Source: Bacteroidales bacterium (GTDB lineage Bacteria > Bacteroidota > Bacteroidia > Bacteroidales > UBA932). Taken from it: 34,369 bases of DNA. The stretch is taken from NCBI GenBank assembly GCA_017415715.1, contig JAFQFD010000018.1:1-34369 (forward strand), in the 5' to 3' direction. A model generated the notes under the pieces. It was given only the letters and a program-made list of their open reading frames with translations. It had not been told where the DNA came from and did not search any database. Both the position numbers and the translations under genes were made by a program. Of this stretch, positions 34,104-34,369 are shown piece by piece. Numbering within the stretch: position 1 is the stretch's first letter; every line of letters starts with the position of its first letter.

Positions 34104-34369
34104 TGGAGATGGGCGGACTCGAACCGCCGTCCAAACACCGCACCAGACAGCTTTCTACACGCTTAGTCTGACTTTGGTTTTCGACCAGGGGCTGCCGTCC
34201 GACAGGCTACCCAAGGCTTATCCTCTGGATCTTAGCGGAGCTTAAAGGAGTCACTCCGAGCATCCGGTTTGAATGATACCCCGGATTCCAGCCATAACCG
34301 GCCTAAAGGCTGGAGGGATACTCGTCGGCGACGCAGCCTTGGCGTCGCGGATTAAGGTAGTGTGCTTAG
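34104..34369 (-). ncRNA. ssrA: Transfer-messenger RNA, 3' part (5' end outside window)
   Basis: On the minus strand the 3' end has the tRNA-like T arm GGCGG-TTCGAGT-CCGCC and an acceptor strand ending CTCC plus A, with CCA not encoded. Upstream is the conserved tmRNA block 'GACTAAGCGTGTAGAAAGC', followed further upstream by several stem-loops fitting the pseudoknots. About 266 bases of an RNA that is usually near 390-400 are present. No Ala-Ala stop codon of the tag is seen, so the tag-coding part and 5' acceptor lie beyond the window edge. tmRNA rescues ribosomes stalled on broken mRNA. It ends at the shared terminator 34061-34102. Confidence 0.9.

Noticed and set aside
34300-34369. tmRNA tag ORF at the window end
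   Set aside because: The TAA seen on the minus strand at about 34353-34355 is preceded by ACA CTA CCT, not by Ala-Ala codons, so the tag lies outside the window.

Overview
The window looks like chromosomal DNA of a Bacteroidales bacterium with moderate GC content. The reasons are the recurring TAnnTTTG promoter boxes (several with a TTTG-like box upstream), the general lack of Shine-Dalgarno sequences, and the gene families present: PCMD-domain lipoproteins, a DUF1573 protein, a bactofilin, an OMP_b-brl-type barrel and a 10-TM putative metal exporter. Genus cannot be fixed from sequence reading alone. Most genes are core or housekeeping. The accessory interest lies in the repeats and a few regulatory regions.

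Layout. Positions 1-3297 (+) hold a surface-protein cassette: the tail of a PCMD lipoprotein, two outer-membrane barrel-like proteins, and a complete PCMD lipoprotein. It ends head-on against a minus-strand pair, DUF1573 then a His-rich metal exporter (5662-3294). A divergent promoter region then leads to a small 2[4Fe-4S] ferredoxin (5802-5972). At 6086-7328 a RAYT-type Y1 transposase is bracketed by two copies of a REP-like palindrome; a third copy lies at 17202-17260. Next come an M16 peptidase (-), a short LysR-type regulator (+), a lipoprotein esterase (-) and the large pyruvate:ferredoxin oxidoreductase nifJ (-), whose promoter region contains a 23-bp perfect inverted repeat. fabD (-) follows tRNA-Arg(CCG) directly. 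Beyond the tRNA is a 400-bp array of 72-bp units, each carrying a hairpin.

At 17325-18400 an XRE/S24-type regulator that appears to lack its catalytic Ser and Lys is divergent from a possible 47-aa membrane peptide. A promoter and a pair of direct repeats lie between them. Then recG - WYL regulator - S9 peptidase form a minus-strand operon (23984-18419).

From 24427 to 34035 the plus strand runs pdxA-rnhA, the complete dTDP-L-rhamnose operon rfbA-rfbC-rfbD-rfbB, an outer-membrane barrel, secA, a tandem interspersed repeat, and a bactofilin. The window closes with the 3' part of tmRNA (ssrA) on the minus strand. tmRNA and the bactofilin share a bidirectional terminator.

Functional links. The ferredoxin is a plausible electron acceptor for NifJ. 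rfbABCD supplies dTDP-rhamnose for surface polysaccharide. The most unusual material is (i) the REP/RAYT set, (ii) the 72-bp hairpin array, (iii) the non-cleavable-looking S24 regulator with its divergent small ORF, and (iv) a metal exporter whose His-rich loop is built from a 21-bp tandem repeat next to an interspersed repeat.
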